From NCBI GenBank assembly GCA_023484645.1, contig JAMCZZ010000015.1, positions 1 to 21,282 on the forward strand: a stretch of DNA of 21,282 nt, given 5' to 3'. The translations under genes and the position numbers were made by a program. The notes beneath the pieces were generated by a model that was not told the DNA's origin, made no database searches, and worked only from the letters and a program-made list of their open reading frames with translations. The DNA comes from Patescibacteria group bacterium. GTDB taxonomy: Bacteria; Patescibacteria; UBA1384; XYA2-FULL-43-10; 1-14-0-10-43-13. Numbering within the stretch: position 1 is the first letter of the stretch; every line of letters starts with the position of its first letter. This document shows, in pieces, positions 6,328 to 13,052 of this stretch.

Positions 6328-7864
6328 ACAACTCCATATCTAAACCTGTTAATGGTATATGGCCACCAACAACAACCAGTTTTTTATCGGCGACAATTGT
6401 TTCAGTTAACTGTCTAATAATAAACTTTTTATCCGAAAAATTAAAGGATTTTATAGTTTTAATTGCTATTTGAGCTAATTTTTTAGGGTCAAGATAACTT
6501 CCAATATTTATTTTAGGTTTGGCTTCGGATAGATTTATCTCTAATACTTTTCTTTTTTCAGCGATTTCAGCCATTCTTGATTCATAAATTTCTATCGGCA
6601 TTATACCCTTACCATAGGCAATTGAATATCTTTCTTGCTCTTTATCAAGATTGGCGATTTCCTTTTCAATGCCTCCCGTGTCGTTAGTTTTTGTCTTAGT
6701 ATCTCGTTTTTTTATCCAGTTTTCGGCTTGTTTTTGAATCATTACTGTATTGGTCAACATTTCAACTATTTTATTCCAAACAAGCGTATCAACTACTTTT
6801 GTATTTACACCTCCCTCATAGCATTGAGAGGGCAAGGGAAAGCTATGCAATCGGCTTGTGCAACGATAATATTCATGGTCTTTAATACCTTCTCCAGTTC
6901 TTTTTTGCCCACAGGGGCAATAAATTAAACCTTGTAAGAGATATTCTCTTTTGGTATTTCTTGGAGAGAATTTTTTATTTAGTTCTAATTGCTTTTGGGC
7001 TTTTTCAAATAGACTTATATCTATAATTGCAGGAACAGTAATTTTAATCCATTCTTCTCTAGGCCGAATTTTACGACTTGATTTTTTAACTCGGTGATAG
7101 CCATTTGATTTGGGAGATTTGGATACAGTAGCTTCAGTTTTTAAATAGTAATGATTGCCGATATATGTTTCATTGGATAGCATACGCACAATCGGACCTT
7201 TGGTCCATATGGGTCTTTTTTGTTTTTTAGGCGGAATATTGAGTTTATATAATCTTTTTATTACTTCTCGTAAAGATATATTTTCAATGGCGACCCAATG
7301 AAAAATCTTTTTTACAACTTCAGCTTCAACTGGATTAATAATAAAAGAACCATTTTTCTCTTTAGTTTTTGGGATATAGTCATAACCATAAGGGGCACAA
7401 TATCCTAAAAGATTACCATTTCTAACCTTATACAGTTTGCCTCGTCTAAATCGTTCAGTGATTTTTATTCTTTCGTATTCATGAAAAACCCCCTGCATTG
7501 CTTGCAGAACCTTTTCTTCGGGCGTCTCTGCCTTGACATCATGTAAGGTAACAAAATCTATATCCAAGTCATTTAACTCTTCTAAAATGAGCTCTTGATA
7601 GGCAAATTTACGAGAGAGCCGTCCTCTGTCATAAACATATAGGATATTAAAATTTCTTTTTTTAGCATCATCTCTCATTTTGTCTAAAGCAGGTCGGGCT
7701 AAGAGTTCGCCAGAATAGCCCTCGTCTTTATAAATACATTCATCTAATAAAATATTACCATCTTGTTTTACACGCTCTTTGATTTCGGCCACTTGCGATT
7801 CAATAGTAGCTTCTTCTTTTTGATTTTCGGTGCTTACCCTTGCTAATATCGCAGCCCTTTTCAT
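6296..7864 (-). CDS. Large serine recombinase (integrase), C-terminus altered by integration
   Basis: 522 residues. The resolvase catalytic domain (1-150) has the nucleophile Ser11 in LARVSTENQ and the arginines of YVYDRGRLSR. The recombinase domain (about 155-290) includes GNLLGYCAPYGYDYIPKT and MLSNETYIGNHYYL. A zinc ribbon follows (YCPCGQKRTGEG with later YYRCTSR and QCYEGG), then a coiled coil (about 400-450, IEKEIANLDKEQERY) and a C-terminal segment. The last five residues, NSRTT, are read from host ychF DNA in another frame. In the excised form the frame would run from Arg517 into 38 codons now at 14788-14672, giving about 555 residues. It starts with an ATGA overlap with the HTH gene. 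It catalyses insertion and excision; direction is probably set by a partner factor. Confidence 0.95.
   Translation of the reverse strand: MKRAAILARVSTENQKEEATIESQVAEIKERVKQDGNILLDECIYKDEGYSGELLARPALDKMRDDAKKRNFNILYVYDRGRLSRKFAYQELILEELNDLDIDFVTLHDVKAETPEEKVLQAMQGVFHEYERIKITERFRRGKLYKVRNGNLLGYCAPYGYDYIPKTKEKNGSFIINPVEAEVVKKIFHWVAIENISLREVIKRLYKLNIPPKKQKRPIWTKGPIVRMLSNETYIGNHYYLKTEATVSKSPKSNGYHRVKKSSRKIRPREEWIKITVPAIIDISLFEKAQKQLELNKKFSPRNTKREYLLQGLIYCPCGQKRTGEGIKDHEYYRCTSRLHSFPLPSQCYEGGVNTKVVDTLVWNKIVEMLTNTVMIQKQAENWIKKRDTKTKTNDTGGIEKEIANLDKEQERYSIAYGKGIMPIEIYESRMAEIAEKRKVLEINLSEAKPKINIGSYLDPKKLAQIAIKTIKSFNFSDKKFIIRQLTETIVADKKLVVVGGHIPLTGLDMELYAKYRNSRTT
6317..6323 (-). other. Element-ychF junction, attachment core (right-hand att)
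   Basis: Minus strand TAAGTAT at 6323-6317. The upstream side (GGAGTTGTATGC) is element; the downstream side (AGGAATAGTCGG) is host ychF. The same 7 bp is at 14795-14789. Beyond the core, 4 of the next 6 positions also match (AGGAAT against CGGGAT). Serine recombinases cross over at a central dinucleotide, so the exact crossover lies within these 7 bp. Confidence 0.85.
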
Positions 7865-8055
7865 TTTTGACCTTCCTTTAGTTTTCTAATAAATTTATCT
7901 AAATCGTCATCAGTTATTCGATAACCCTTGCCAATTTTAAAAGCGTGCAATTGACCCTTACGAATATAGTGGAGGATTGTTTGCCAGTGGACCTGTAAAA
8001 TTTCTGCAACTTGTTCAACTGTCATGTATTTTTTATTTGAAGTATATTTAGTCAT
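7861..8055 (-). CDS. Small HTH (MerR/excisionase-type) DNA-binding protein
   Basis: 64 residues from the ATG at 8055, which has AGGA 8 nt upstream; an upstream in-frame TTG at 8073 has no such support. Residues about 10-60 are a winged-helix HTH_17/excisionase domain: YMTVEQVAEILQVHWQTILH, then YIRKGQLHAFKIGKGYRI and a C-terminal helix. It ends by ATGA overlap with the recombinase, so the two are translationally coupled. It is the best candidate for the recombination directionality factor or a regulator of the recombinase operon. Confidence 0.85.
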   Translation of the reverse strand: MTKYTSNKKYMTVEQVAEILQVHWQTILHYIRKGQLHAFKIGKGYRITDDDLDKFIRKLKEGQK

Positions 8056-8069
8056 ACTTAGTCCTATTA

Positions 8070-8246
8070 TCAATATAAATCACTATTAATCAATTTGTCA
8101 AGGTCATCTTGTGAATTATTTTTTAAATCTTCAATAGTTCTCTTAAAAACAAAATCATAAACCAATTCTATCTTTTCAGGAGAAAAATTTTCTTTTGCTT
8201 GCTCATATTTAATTTTTATAGGCTGAATTGGCTTTCTACCCGACAT
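8070..8246 (-). CDS. 58-residue hypothetical protein
   Basis: An ATG at 8246 opens a 58-codon frame with stop TGA at 8072-8070. It starts MSGRKPIQPIKIKYEQAKEN and ends DDLDKLINSDLY. It is charged and probably two helices (about 12-45). It fits exactly between the ATPase stop (10-nt gap) and the HTH start (14-nt gap), which supports it being a real operon member. No clear Shine-Dalgarno and no family recognised. Confidence 0.6.
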   Translation of the reverse strand: MSGRKPIQPIKIKYEQAKENFSPEKIELVYDFVFKRTIEDLKNNSQDDLDKLINSDLY

Positions 8247-8256
8247 AATATTAGAC

Positions 8257-9561
8257 TTAAGTTATTGATTCAATTCCAAATAAATTATCTATATCTTCCA
8301 AAGTGACATTTTCTGATTCGCTTTGTTTTAAAGACTGGTGCGGAGTTTTTGTCTTGGTCATAGTTGGGCTGGACATAAACTCCTCATCATATATAATTTT
8401 TTTAAAAGTATTTTTTACTGAATAATTATTTGCTAAACCTATGCCTTGTTCTTCCTTGTCTAATATCTCCAAAGAAACAAGCTCGTCTAACTGTCTAGAG
8501 GCAGTTTTATGAGAGATACCTAAAGAATCAGCAATTTCTTTTGCTGTCCATTTCTTATTTTCTTTTGAGATTATAGATATAAGAGCCGACCTATCGGCTG
8601 GCATAGAGGACAGGGCGACTTTTTTAACAATTGATAGTTCTTTTGAGGCAACTGTTTGATTATTTGATACCAGTGCTAATGACCGTGCTAATACTCTTAA
8701 TTGGCGAACGGCCCTGTGAGGCTCTTCGATTTGTATTTCGTATGGTTCATAGAAGGTAATTTCTTTTCCATCTTCGTTTGTAAATTTGGCTTGTCTTGTT
8801 AAAACAATTCCTCTTGCTTTGGCAATAAACTTTGCAAAATTATTTATAGATGTTTGGACCTCAATAGGCTCTTTCTTGAATACGATGCTATTACTCCTTT
8901 GGTAAATATTCTGTAAATATGCCAAGACCATTTGATGCACTTTCTCTTTGGTTTGATTTATTGTTTCCGATGTCCATAAAATATTTAAAGCTTTGTCAAT
9001 TTCATCCTCGTTTGAAAGTGGAACTCTATAGAATAAAAATCTTGGTCCAATTTGGTTCATATAACGCTGATGTTGATTCAACGCCTGAGGAGTTACACAT
9101 CCTAAAATAGAAAAAAATGAATGATATGATATAGTTCCTCTCATTGCCGAATGTTTTTGAAAGGTATCGTCATATATTGATGTCAAATCACCAAGAATCT
9201 TTTTAACAGATTCCTCTCTTTGAGAAAGTGTGGTAGTAAAATCTTTGATAATAAAACATTTGCCATCAAGCAAAGGTAATAAATCTTTAGGTTTAGTTTT
9301 GTCTGGGTTGATTGCTCCGCTTACGAAAGCATTTTCAGTGAGAGAATCTAAAGGTTTGACAAAAGGTGTGTCGCTAATCAGTCTTACAACCTCAGTTTTG
9401 CCACTTGCAGGCACTCCGACAAACATGAGCCAAAGTGGGGTTTGATGGTCAACTAAAGGACTTATACAAATAGCTAGTGTTAGTAACACCATCTCTGTTT
9501 TATTAGGCAAAATTTCCTCAACGCTTTTTAGAATGTCTTCAAGTGTAATATTTGTGTTCAT
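8257..9561 (-). CDS. P-loop ATPase with C-terminal winged helix (replication/initiator-like)
   Basis: 434 residues. Walker A GVPASGKT at 49-56 and a Walker B-like strand CFIIKDF at 102-108. A sensor-like segment follows (SFFSILGCVTPQALNQHQRY, then GPRFLFYRVPL). Residues about 325-375 form a winged helix (WTAKEIADSLGISHKTASRQ). The layout of AAA+/helicase-like ATPase plus DNA-binding domain is common in replication proteins of phages and small integrative elements. Which step it drives is not determinable here. First gene of the ATPase-58aa-HTH-recombinase run. The 5' region contains two hairpins (9579-9669). Confidence 0.75.
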   Translation of the reverse strand: MNTNITLEDILKSVEEILPNKTEMVLLTLAICISPLVDHQTPLWLMFVGVPASGKTEVVRLISDTPFVKPLDSLTENAFVSGAINPDKTKPKDLLPLLDGKCFIIKDFTTTLSQREESVKKILGDLTSIYDDTFQKHSAMRGTISYHSFFSILGCVTPQALNQHQRYMNQIGPRFLFYRVPLSNEDEIDKALNILWTSETINQTKEKVHQMVLAYLQNIYQRSNSIVFKKEPIEVQTSINNFAKFIAKARGIVLTRQAKFTNEDGKEITFYEPYEIQIEEPHRAVRQLRVLARSLALVSNNQTVASKELSIVKKVALSSMPADRSALISIISKENKKWTAKEIADSLGISHKTASRQLDELVSLEILDKEEQGIGLANNYSVKNTFKKIIYDEEFMSSPTMTKTKTPHQSLKQSESENVTLEDIDNLFGIESIT

Positions 9562-9578
9562 CTAATAACCTTTTATAA

Positions 9579-9638
9579 ACCCGCCAGCTGGAGGACTGGC
9601 GGGTCTTGTGATTATTTGAAGCTGTTTTGCCCTCCAGC
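9579..9638 (-). promoter_or_regulatory. Possible leader with competing pairings upstream of the ATPase gene
   Basis: ACCCGCCAG (9579-9587) and CTGGCGGGT (9596-9604) make a perfect 9-bp hairpin 18 nt before the ATPase ATG. GCTGGAGG (9587-9594), in its loop region, is exactly complementary to CCTCCAGC (9631-9638), so a second, mutually exclusive pairing is possible. It follows a terminator-like hairpin (9642-9669). This is the layout of a readthrough/attenuation leader, but no ligand or leader peptide was identified. Confidence 0.4.
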
Positions 9639-9641
9639 AAC

Positions 9642-9669
9642 AAAAAAACTGTAGCTATTAACTACAGCT
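9642..9669 (-). terminator. Intrinsic terminator after the 9713-10300 gene
   Basis: Minus strand: AGCTGTAG, loop TTAATAG, CTACAGTT, followed by a run of T. Eight pairs including one G-U. It separates the 9713-10300 gene from the ATPase operon. Confidence 0.7.
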
Positions 9670-9712
9670 TATAAGTTGTATAGGTCTTGCGATAGGACAA
9701 ACAACCTATTAA

Positions 9713-10300
9713 TTATATGTCGGTTTCTATTGAACTTTTGTATCTTTTGATTAACTTGTCAACATCTCCATGATAATAACCATCTGGCAGTGAAGGAAGA
9801 AAGTCCCTTCCCTTTTTACCAAGCTTCTTCATTGTATAAATCCTTCTTTGTAATGACAGAGTAGATATTGGTTTAAATTTTTTAATATATTGCGATAATT
9901 TTGACCTAAGATTTTTTCTTTCAATTAAATTCCAAGCTCTATCAATATCTTTCTTTGTAGTATCTCCAAAAACCTCAATATATAGTTTATTTTGACCATC
10001 TTGAAGTATATGGATTGTGCAATTGCCTTTCCAGCTTGGAAGAATAATATAATTAAAACCTAAAAAATGTGCTATAAATTCTATATATTTTTCATTTAGT
10101 TTATATTCATTAATTAAACAATTAATGGTCACATTAAAATATCTTTCATTATTGTTTTTTTCTAGCCAAGTTTCAAATTCTTTCTTTGTTTTAAAACCAT
10201 TCTGAGGTATTTCTAGAAGTTTTCTAAGTTTAATGATTTCTTTACGAAAGAGCGAATCTTGTTCTGTTAGTAATTCTATATTTTGTTTAATATTGCTCAT
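9713..10300 (-). CDS. Hypothetical protein of the element, divergent from the TerS-like gene
   Basis: 195 residues. The ATG at 10300 has GGAGGT directly upstream. The middle contains strands YIILPSWKGNCTIHILQ and NKLYIEVFGDTTKKDIDRAW, then basic helices (KNLRSKLSQYIKKFKPISTL) and a C-terminal FLPSLPDGYYHGDVDKLIKR. No family recognised. It has its own promoter, which overlaps the divergent promoter of the TerS-like gene, and its own terminator. That position is typical for an element regulator, but no HTH is obvious. Confidence 0.75.
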   Translation of the reverse strand: MSNIKQNIELLTEQDSLFRKEIIKLRKLLEIPQNGFKTKKEFETWLEKNNNERYFNVTINCLINEYKLNEKYIEFIAHFLGFNYIILPSWKGNCTIHILQDGQNKLYIEVFGDTTKKDIDRAWNLIERKNLRSKLSQYIKKFKPISTLSLQRRIYTMKKLGKKGRDFLPSLPDGYYHGDVDKLIKRYKSSIETDI

Positions 10301-10324
10301 TTTACCTCCAGCTAAAGCAGGCTT

Positions 10325-10352
10325 ATTATCTCAAAATATGGTATAATTTCAA
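10325..10352 (-). promoter_or_regulatory. Promoter of the 9713-10300 gene
   Basis: Minus strand: TTGAAA (10352-10347), 16-bp spacer, GATAAT (10330-10325). The predicted start is near 10318, 18 nt before the ATG, with GGAGGT in between. Its -35 overlaps the -10 of the opposing promoter. Confidence 0.6.
10339..10347 (+). promoter_or_regulatory. Extended -10 promoter of the TerS-like gene
   Basis: TGGTATAAT is a perfect TGn-TATAAT. The predicted start near 10354 gives an 83-nt leader. The first transcribed bases form the hairpin TGGGGC-TAT-GCCCCA (10353-10367). Confidence 0.6.
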
Positions 10353-10367
10353 TGGGGCTATGCCCCA
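10353..10367 (+). promoter_or_regulatory. Palindrome at the predicted transcription start
   Basis: TGGGGC (10353-10358), TAT, GCCCCA (10362-10367): a perfect 6-bp inverted repeat just downstream of the divergent promoters. It could be an operator or a 5' stabilising hairpin. Confidence 0.4.
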
Positions 10368-10436
10368 CGAGCGGGTTATTTTTTCTTATATATTACTCCT
10401 CGCTAAAAATCAAAAATTTAAGATTCGGGCGGTAGT

Positions 10437-10796
10437 ATGGCTTTAACTTTAAAGCAACAAAGATTTATAAAAGATTACTTAGAGACTGGAAATGCAACAG
10501 AGGCAGCAGCCAGAAATTATAAAGTTGCAAATCGGCATACTGCAGAAGTAATAGGATTTGAGAACTTAAGAAAACCTGAGATTTTGATGGTCGTTGGTCA
10601 ATATACAGAAGATTTACTCCCGATGGATATATTGTTAAATAAACTTTCTCAAACAATTTTTGGACCCGTAAAAACAGCCCAAGAAAAACAGGTTCAACTT
10701 AATGCTATTAAAATAGGTTGTAAGTTATTAGGGCTCTTTGATAAATATGACAAAGAAGAAGAATTACCAATTCGGATAATTTATAACAACAAATAA
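10437..10796 (+). CDS. Terminase small subunit-like HTH protein
   Basis: 119 residues. The N-terminus (LTLKQQRFIKDYLETGNATE, then AAARNYKV and FENLRKPEI) matches the 'LT-x-KQ-x-RF-x-x-YL-x-x-GN-x-x-EAA' signature of phage terminase small-subunit DNA-binding domains. The C-terminus is helical (QEKQVQLNAIKIGCKLLGLF) and ends with a short beta/tail segment. TerS recognises packaging sites and loads the large terminase. No TerL, portal or capsid gene is present, so here it may redirect a helper phage's packaging, as satellites do, or act simply as an HTH regulator. The weak ribosome-binding site is GGCGGT before the ATG. Confidence 0.75.
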   Translation: MALTLKQQRFIKDYLETGNATEAAARNYKVANRHTAEVIGFENLRKPEILMVVGQYTEDLLPMDILLNKLSQTIFGPVKTAQEKQVQLNAIKIGCKLLGLFDKYDKEEELPIRIIYNNK

Positions 10797-10837
10797 CAGA
10801 AAATAATCGGAACTAATAATAGATATAACAGGTGGTA

Positions 10838-10864
10838 TTGTTTTTATATTATTAAGAGTATAAT
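10838..10864 (+). promoter_or_regulatory. Promoter of the 10871 structured RNA
   Basis: Perfect -10 TATAAT at 10859-10864. The -35 candidates are TTGTTT (10838, 15-bp spacer) or TATTGT (10836, 17-bp spacer). The predicted start falls at about 10871, exactly on the first base of the outer stem. Confidence 0.6.
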
Positions 10865-10870
10865 TAAAGT

Positions 10871-10998
10871 GTCTGGACCAGTTTTAGAGTTGGGAAACCA
10901 TTATTAGAGTGGTTGAGCCTAGCAATAGGGCAATCGCTCGATAAACATTAGGCTCAACCTAATGCTGGTCCAGACAACCTAGAGCGGTTGTCCTTTTT
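10871..10998 (+). ncRNA. Structured RNA of unknown class with nested and alternative helices
   Basis: Outer stem P1: GTCTGGACCAG (10871-10881) with CTGGTCCAGAC (10965-10975), 11 perfect pairs. Inner stem P2: GGTTGAGCCTA (10911-10921) with TAGGCTCAACC (10949-10959), 11 perfect pairs. Alternative stem: CATTAGG (10946-10952) with CCTAATG (10958-10964), excluding P2. A further alternative, AACCA with TGGTT, spans 10896-10914. The terminator GACAACC (10973-10979) with GGTTGTC (10986-10992) plus TTTTT shares GAC with P1. TTAGAGT occurs twice (10884, 10904). A TATAAT promoter precedes it. It could be a free RNA or the regulatory leader of the downstream zinc-ribbon operon; I could not match it to a known class. 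Confidence 0.7.
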
Positions 10999-11021
10999 AA
11001 ATAGAAAAAAGTAGGTAATTT

Positions 11022-11459
11022 ATGTTTTGTTCAAAGTGCGGGAAAGAATTATCAAAAACAGCAAATTTTTGTTCTAGTTGTGGTGATTCTATTAAACCAG
11101 TTATTTCTCACAACCATAATCAACAAAAAATTGGTCACTGGTCATGGGGTGCTTTTGGTTTTACTTGGATTTATTTAGTATGCATGAAATATAAGTGGTG
11201 GTGGGTATTTTTAATTATTGTGCTTGGAACTAACGGGTTGATTAGAAGTAATGAAATTGCAGTTTCTTCTTTAGGATTTGTTATTAGCTTAATAGTTTTA
11301 GTTTATTTAGGTATCAAGGGGAGGGGTATTGCGTTTAAATATCACAAATGGGATAGTCACGAAGACTATTTAAGGGCAATGAGAATCTGGGATATATGGG
11401 GAATCATATTTTTTATAGTAACAAATACAATTATTTATGGTTTGGCTTTTATTGAATAA
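11022..11459 (+). CDS. Zinc-ribbon membrane protein (DUF2628-like)
   Basis: 145 residues. A zinc ribbon at the N-terminus has C3, C6, C17 and C20 (MFCSKCGKELSKTANFCSSC). A tryptophan-rich membrane part follows (HWSWGAFGFTWIYLVCMKYK), with hydrophobic segments at about 45-65, 66-85, 88-105 and 125-143. This is the layout of zinc_ribbon_2/DUF2628-type inner-membrane proteins of unknown function. Ribosome-binding site AGGT about 6 nt upstream. It sits directly behind the RNA terminator at 10998 and opens the five-gene operon. Confidence 0.75.
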   Translation: MFCSKCGKELSKTANFCSSCGDSIKPVISHNHNQQKIGHWSWGAFGFTWIYLVCMKYKWWWVFLIIVLGTNGLIRSNEIAVSSLGFVISLIVLVYLGIKGRGIAFKYHKWDSHEDYLRAMRIWDIWGIIFFIVTNTIIYGLAFIE

Positions 11460-11461
11460 AA

Positions 11462-12340
11462 ATGTATTGCGAAAAGTGTGGAAAAAAATTAAACAAAAAT
11501 GATAAATTCTGCGAAGAATGCGGGTTAAAAGTTATAGAAGAGGGGAAAGAAGGACTCAAAAATGAATCCGAAAATGAAAATAGAAAATTAGGCAGATTTA
11601 TTTCTAAATTCACGCTAGTGTTTGTCGGTTTAATCTTACTGGCATTTTTTATATTTTGGATTTATAAATTTGGAATTTTTACTCCAGAAAAAGGAACAAG
11701 TATTGCATCATCTAGTGCTTTATGGGGACAATTTGTAGTTAGTCTCCTAGCTGTTGTAGTTTTTTGTGCTATATTAATAGTTCTTGATATTCGTAAAAAG
11801 GCAACTCCTGTCTATAAACTTTTTTCCTTTTGGTTGATTATATGTGTAGTTGTCGCCGCTCTTGGATTGTATACTTATCATGCAATATCTTATGGCGAAA
11901 CTCATACTTATCAAGAAGGAGAAGAATTCCGTTATGGTCCATATACTTTTGCAATAAACGGTGAATTTAGTGATATAGAATATTTGCCAAGTGATTGTTC
12001 GTGGCATACCCCAACTGGAAGAATAAATTGGTGTGAATCAGGCAATGAAAGGAGGAAAACAGAAAGCGAAAATAAGAAATACTTAGCTCTTAAGGTTAAA
12101 GTTAAAAATAATTCCTTTTATGAACAACCAATTACAACAAATTGGTTTCAAGTTTTTGGGGAAAGCGGTGAAGCATACAAATTGACTCAAGCTGATTTTG
12201 AAACAAGTAATGTCCCTTCTGAATCTACTAGAGAAGGCGCTCTTTATAAGATTAATGTTGATAAATCCGAGAAAGAATTCAATATAAAAATTGCTTTACC
12301 GAACAAAGCGGAGCAAATTGTCAAAATACAAGCGAGGTAG
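11462..12340 (+). CDS. Zinc-ribbon membrane protein with extracytoplasmic DUF4352-like domain
   Basis: 292 residues, 2-nt gap to the previous gene. Zinc ribbon with C3, C6, C17 and C20 (MYCEKCGKKLNKNDKFCEEC), almost the same as the preceding protein. Three hydrophobic segments follow (about 50-75, 83-105, 118-140). Residues 145-292 resemble a DUF4352-type beta-sandwich (YLALKVKVKNNSFYEQPITT, with GEAYKLTQADFETSN) that usually sits outside the membrane. Topology suggests a cytosolic zinc ribbon and an external beta-domain; role unknown. Confidence 0.75.
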   Translation: MYCEKCGKKLNKNDKFCEECGLKVIEEGKEGLKNESENENRKLGRFISKFTLVFVGLILLAFFIFWIYKFGIFTPEKGTSIASSSALWGQFVVSLLAVVVFCAILIVLDIRKKATPVYKLFSFWLIICVVVAALGLYTYHAISYGETHTYQEGEEFRYGPYTFAINGEFSDIEYLPSDCSWHTPTGRINWCESGNERRKTESENKKYLALKVKVKNNSFYEQPITTNWFQVFGESGEAYKLTQADFETSNVPSESTREGALYKINVDKSEKEFNIKIALPNKAEQIVKIQAR

Positions 12341-12343
12341 AAA

Positions 12344-12661
12344 ATGGGGATAGAAAGAAGTTTTGAAGAACTTTTCGAAGAAGCGATTAATATAATCGCC
12401 CATGCGGGCAAATGCTCTCATGCTTTATTAATGAGACGGTTACAGATTGATTACGAAACAGCACATAAAATATATTTAAAGCTGGAAGATAAAGGATATA
12501 TTGCGGAATCAGATTATCGAATTCCAGCTGATGTTCGAATTGACGCAAGTAAACAATTTTACGCAGGAAGCATAACTGATAGAGCCGTGAGAAGGGGTTT
12601 ATGGTTAGCGATAATAATTGGACTTCCTATAATATTAATAATTATTTATTTGCTATACTGA
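12344..12661 (+). CDS. FtsK-gamma-like winged helix with C-terminal membrane anchor
   Basis: 105 residues. GAGGT lies 6 nt before the ATG. Residues 6-60 align well with the FtsK gamma domain: EELFEEAINIIAHAGKCSHA, LLMRRLQIDYETAHKIYLKL, then EDKGYI, matching the family pattern 'A-x-x-x-V-x-x-x-G-K-x-S-x-x-x-L-Q-R-R-x-x-I-x-Y-x-x-A-x-x-x-x-x-x-L-E-x-x-G'. In FtsK this domain reads KOPS motifs and activates XerCD. Here the motor is absent and a single hydrophobic helix (85-105, LWLAIIIGLPIILIIIYLLY) ends the protein, predicting tail anchoring. Its DNA-binding role is inferred. Confidence 0.75.
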   Translation: MGIERSFEELFEEAINIIAHAGKCSHALLMRRLQIDYETAHKIYLKLEDKGYIAESDYRIPADVRIDASKQFYAGSITDRAVRRGLWLAIIIGLPIILIIIYLLY

Positions 12662-12665
12662 AAAA

Positions 12666-13052
12666 ATGAAAGTCTATTTGGATGTTGACGAAACTATATT
12701 GGCTAACAACAAACAAAAAGCTAATTTTGCTGACGAATTTATTAGGTATTTAGTCGAAAATCATAATTGCTATTGGCTCTCTACTAATGTAAAAGGTGAT
12801 ACGGATTTCATTCTTAATCGTCTAAAAGAGTTTTTTGATAAAAGGTCTATGGACTATATTCGTAAAATAAAACCAACTAATTGGAAAACTTGGAAAACTG
12901 AAGCTATTGATTTTAATAACGATTTTAGATGGTATGATGATTATTTATTCGAAGAAGAAATTAAAGTTCTAAAAGAAAAAAATAGACTAGATTCTTGGAT
13001 TAAAATTGACCTCACAAAAAATCCAAATCAATTAAAGAGTCATATTAGATGA
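12666..13052 (+). CDS. Small HAD-superfamily-like phosphatase
   Basis: 128 residues. Motif I is VYLDVDETIL (D6, D8). A motif II-like Ser/Thr is in WLSTN (39-40). Lysines near 69-77 could supply motif III, and FRWYDDYL gives the motif IV acidic pair (D91, D92). This is the minimal capless HAD order. Substrate unknown. It overlaps the next gene by ATGA, so the two are translationally coupled. Confidence 0.7.
   Translation: MKVYLDVDETILANNKQKANFADEFIRYLVENHNCYWLSTNVKGDTDFILNRLKEFFDKRSMDYIRKIKPTNWKTWKTEAIDFNNDFRWYDDYLFEEEIKVLKEKNRLDSWIKIDLTKNPNQLKSHIR

Noticed and set aside
10880..10910. GTTTTAGAG resembling a Cas9-type repeat or tracrRNA
   Set aside because: There are no repeat-spacer arrays and no cas genes; only a short chance match.
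10871..10998. Retron msr-msd-like layout (flanking 11-bp inverted repeats plus inner hairpin)
   Set aside because: No reverse transcriptase gene is present in the window, and the region ends in its own terminator.
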